The position numbers and the translations under genes were made by a program. Of a stretch of DNA of 64,000 bases, positions 63,447-64,000 are shown one piece after another. Source of the DNA: Proteus mirabilis ATCC 29906. Its GTDB lineage: Bacteria > Pseudomonadota > Gammaproteobacteria > Enterobacterales > Enterobacteriaceae. The DNA lies in the NCBI RefSeq assembly GCF_000160755.1, contig NZ_GG668578.1, forward strand, positions 455,047 through 519,046, written 5' to 3'. The notes under the pieces are model-generated. The model was not told where the DNA came from and did not search any database. It saw only the letters and a program-made list of their open reading frames with translations. Each line of letters opens with the position of its first letter. Within the stretch, counting starts at the first letter, position 1.

Positions 63447-64000
63447 ATGCTATTTCAAGTAGGAGAGATCGCTAAAAAGACGGGATTAACAGTCCGTACT
63501 CTCCATCATTATGAAGAGATAGGTTTATTGCAACCGACTGCAAGAACCGATGCAGGTTATCGACTCTATGATATGAAAAGCATAGAGCGATTAACGCAAA
63601 TTCAAATGCTACGTCAAATTGGCGTCAAACTGAAAGACATCGGTCATATTCTTAATGGTCATAGTGCAGAGATAGCTTGTTTAATTGAAGAGCGCATTAG
63701 CCAATTAACCACGCAAATGCAACAAATTGCCAAATTGCGTTATCAGCTAGAGCATGTTCAACAACAAATACAAACAGGCACTCCATTTACGCAACATGAC
63801 TGGTTTTCTTTATTGGAGATGATGTCTATGTACGATAAATATTTTACTTATTCTGAGTTAGCGCAGTTACCCCTCTATACTGCGCACACATTAAAAAGCC
63901 AAGCATGGCAACAGCGTATTTCAATCGTCAATAATTTGATTAAACAAGGTAAATCTGCCGATTCAAATGAAGCGATGCAAGTTTCAAGAGAGTGGATGAT
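63447..64000 (+). CDS. MerR family regulator, TipA-like (3' end outside window)
   Basis: 184 codons in the window, start at ATG 63447 after a strong AGGAGGTGA. N-terminal MerR winged helix (VGEIAKKTGLTVRTLHHYEEIGLLQPTARTDAGYRLY, residues about 4-40), a long dimerisation helix rich in Gln (ISQLTTQMQQIAKLRYQLEHVQQQI, about 85-115), then the start of a second domain beginning near residue 120 that looks like a TipAS-type ligand domain (DKYFTYSELAQLP). No metal-binding cysteine pair is visible before the window ends. Family members answer to drugs or thiopeptides; the ligand here is unknown. Confidence 0.85.
   Translation, partial: MLFQVGEIAKKTGLTVRTLHHYEEIGLLQPTARTDAGYRLYDMKSIERLTQIQMLRQIGVKLKDIGHILNGHSAEIACLIEERISQLTTQMQQIAKLRYQLEHVQQQIQTGTPFTQHDWFSLLEMMSMYDKYFTYSELAQLPLYTAHTLKSQAWQQRISIVNNLIKQGKSADSNEAMQVSREWM

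Overview
The window reads as chromosomal DNA of an enterobacterium of the genus Proteus, most likely P. mirabilis or a close relative (inference). The grounds are A/T-rich DNA, gene order shared with Escherichia coli over long blocks (thrLABC-arcA-creA-rob-gpmB-yjjX-trpR-slt-ettA; yqjA-yqjD-yqjE-yqjK-yqjF-yhaJ-yhaK; rnpB-rsmI-lpoA-yraN-diaA-dolP; mtgA-elbB-arcZ-arcB-gltB-gltD), and an inducible urease locus, ureDABCEFG with a divergent AraC-type ureR of 293 residues, which is the Proteus arrangement. No tRNA, rRNA operon, CRISPR array, transposase or prophage was seen.

Layout. 1-5187: the 5' part of a very large, strongly A/T-rich gene on the minus strand for a toxin-like protein with a C58-type (YopT/LifA-like) protease triad and a TcdA/TcdB-like membrane-insertion region that runs off the window. 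5301-10282: threonine operon with leader peptide and attenuator. 10283-19115: conserved core genes (arcA, creA without creBCD, rob, gpmB, yjjX, trpR, slt, ettA). 19163-29150: an accessory locus with a TonB-like gene divergent from an ECF sigma factor, FecR-type regulator, STN-containing TonB-dependent receptor, YddA-type ABC transporter and M16 lipoprotein protease. It carries all four parts of the Fus/YddAB-PqqL protein-import type together with a cell-surface signalling switch. 29208-38310: fadH, sstT, and the yqj/yha cluster with two DoxX proteins, YhaJ and YhaK. 38377-43328: RNase P RNA, rsmI, lpoA, yraN, diaA, dolP. 43341-49735: urease. 49739-60320: mtgA, elbB, the sRNA arcZ, arcB, gltBD. 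60606-63353: an anaerobic-looking DcuC-family transporter plus M20 amidohydrolase operon with a consensus FNR promoter. 63392-64000: the start of a MerR/TipA-type regulator behind a 19-bp-spacer operator promoter.

How parts relate: both halves of the Arc system are present (arcA at 10.9 kb, arcB at 51.3-53.7 kb) together with arcZ, the sRNA known in E. coli to repress arcB and to be repressed by phosphorylated ArcA. FNR-like boxes lie before arcA and before the DcuC operon. Glutamate synthase and urease, both central to ammonia handling, lie within 11 kb of each other. The two least ordinary regions are the large toxin gene and the self-regulated Fus-like import locus.
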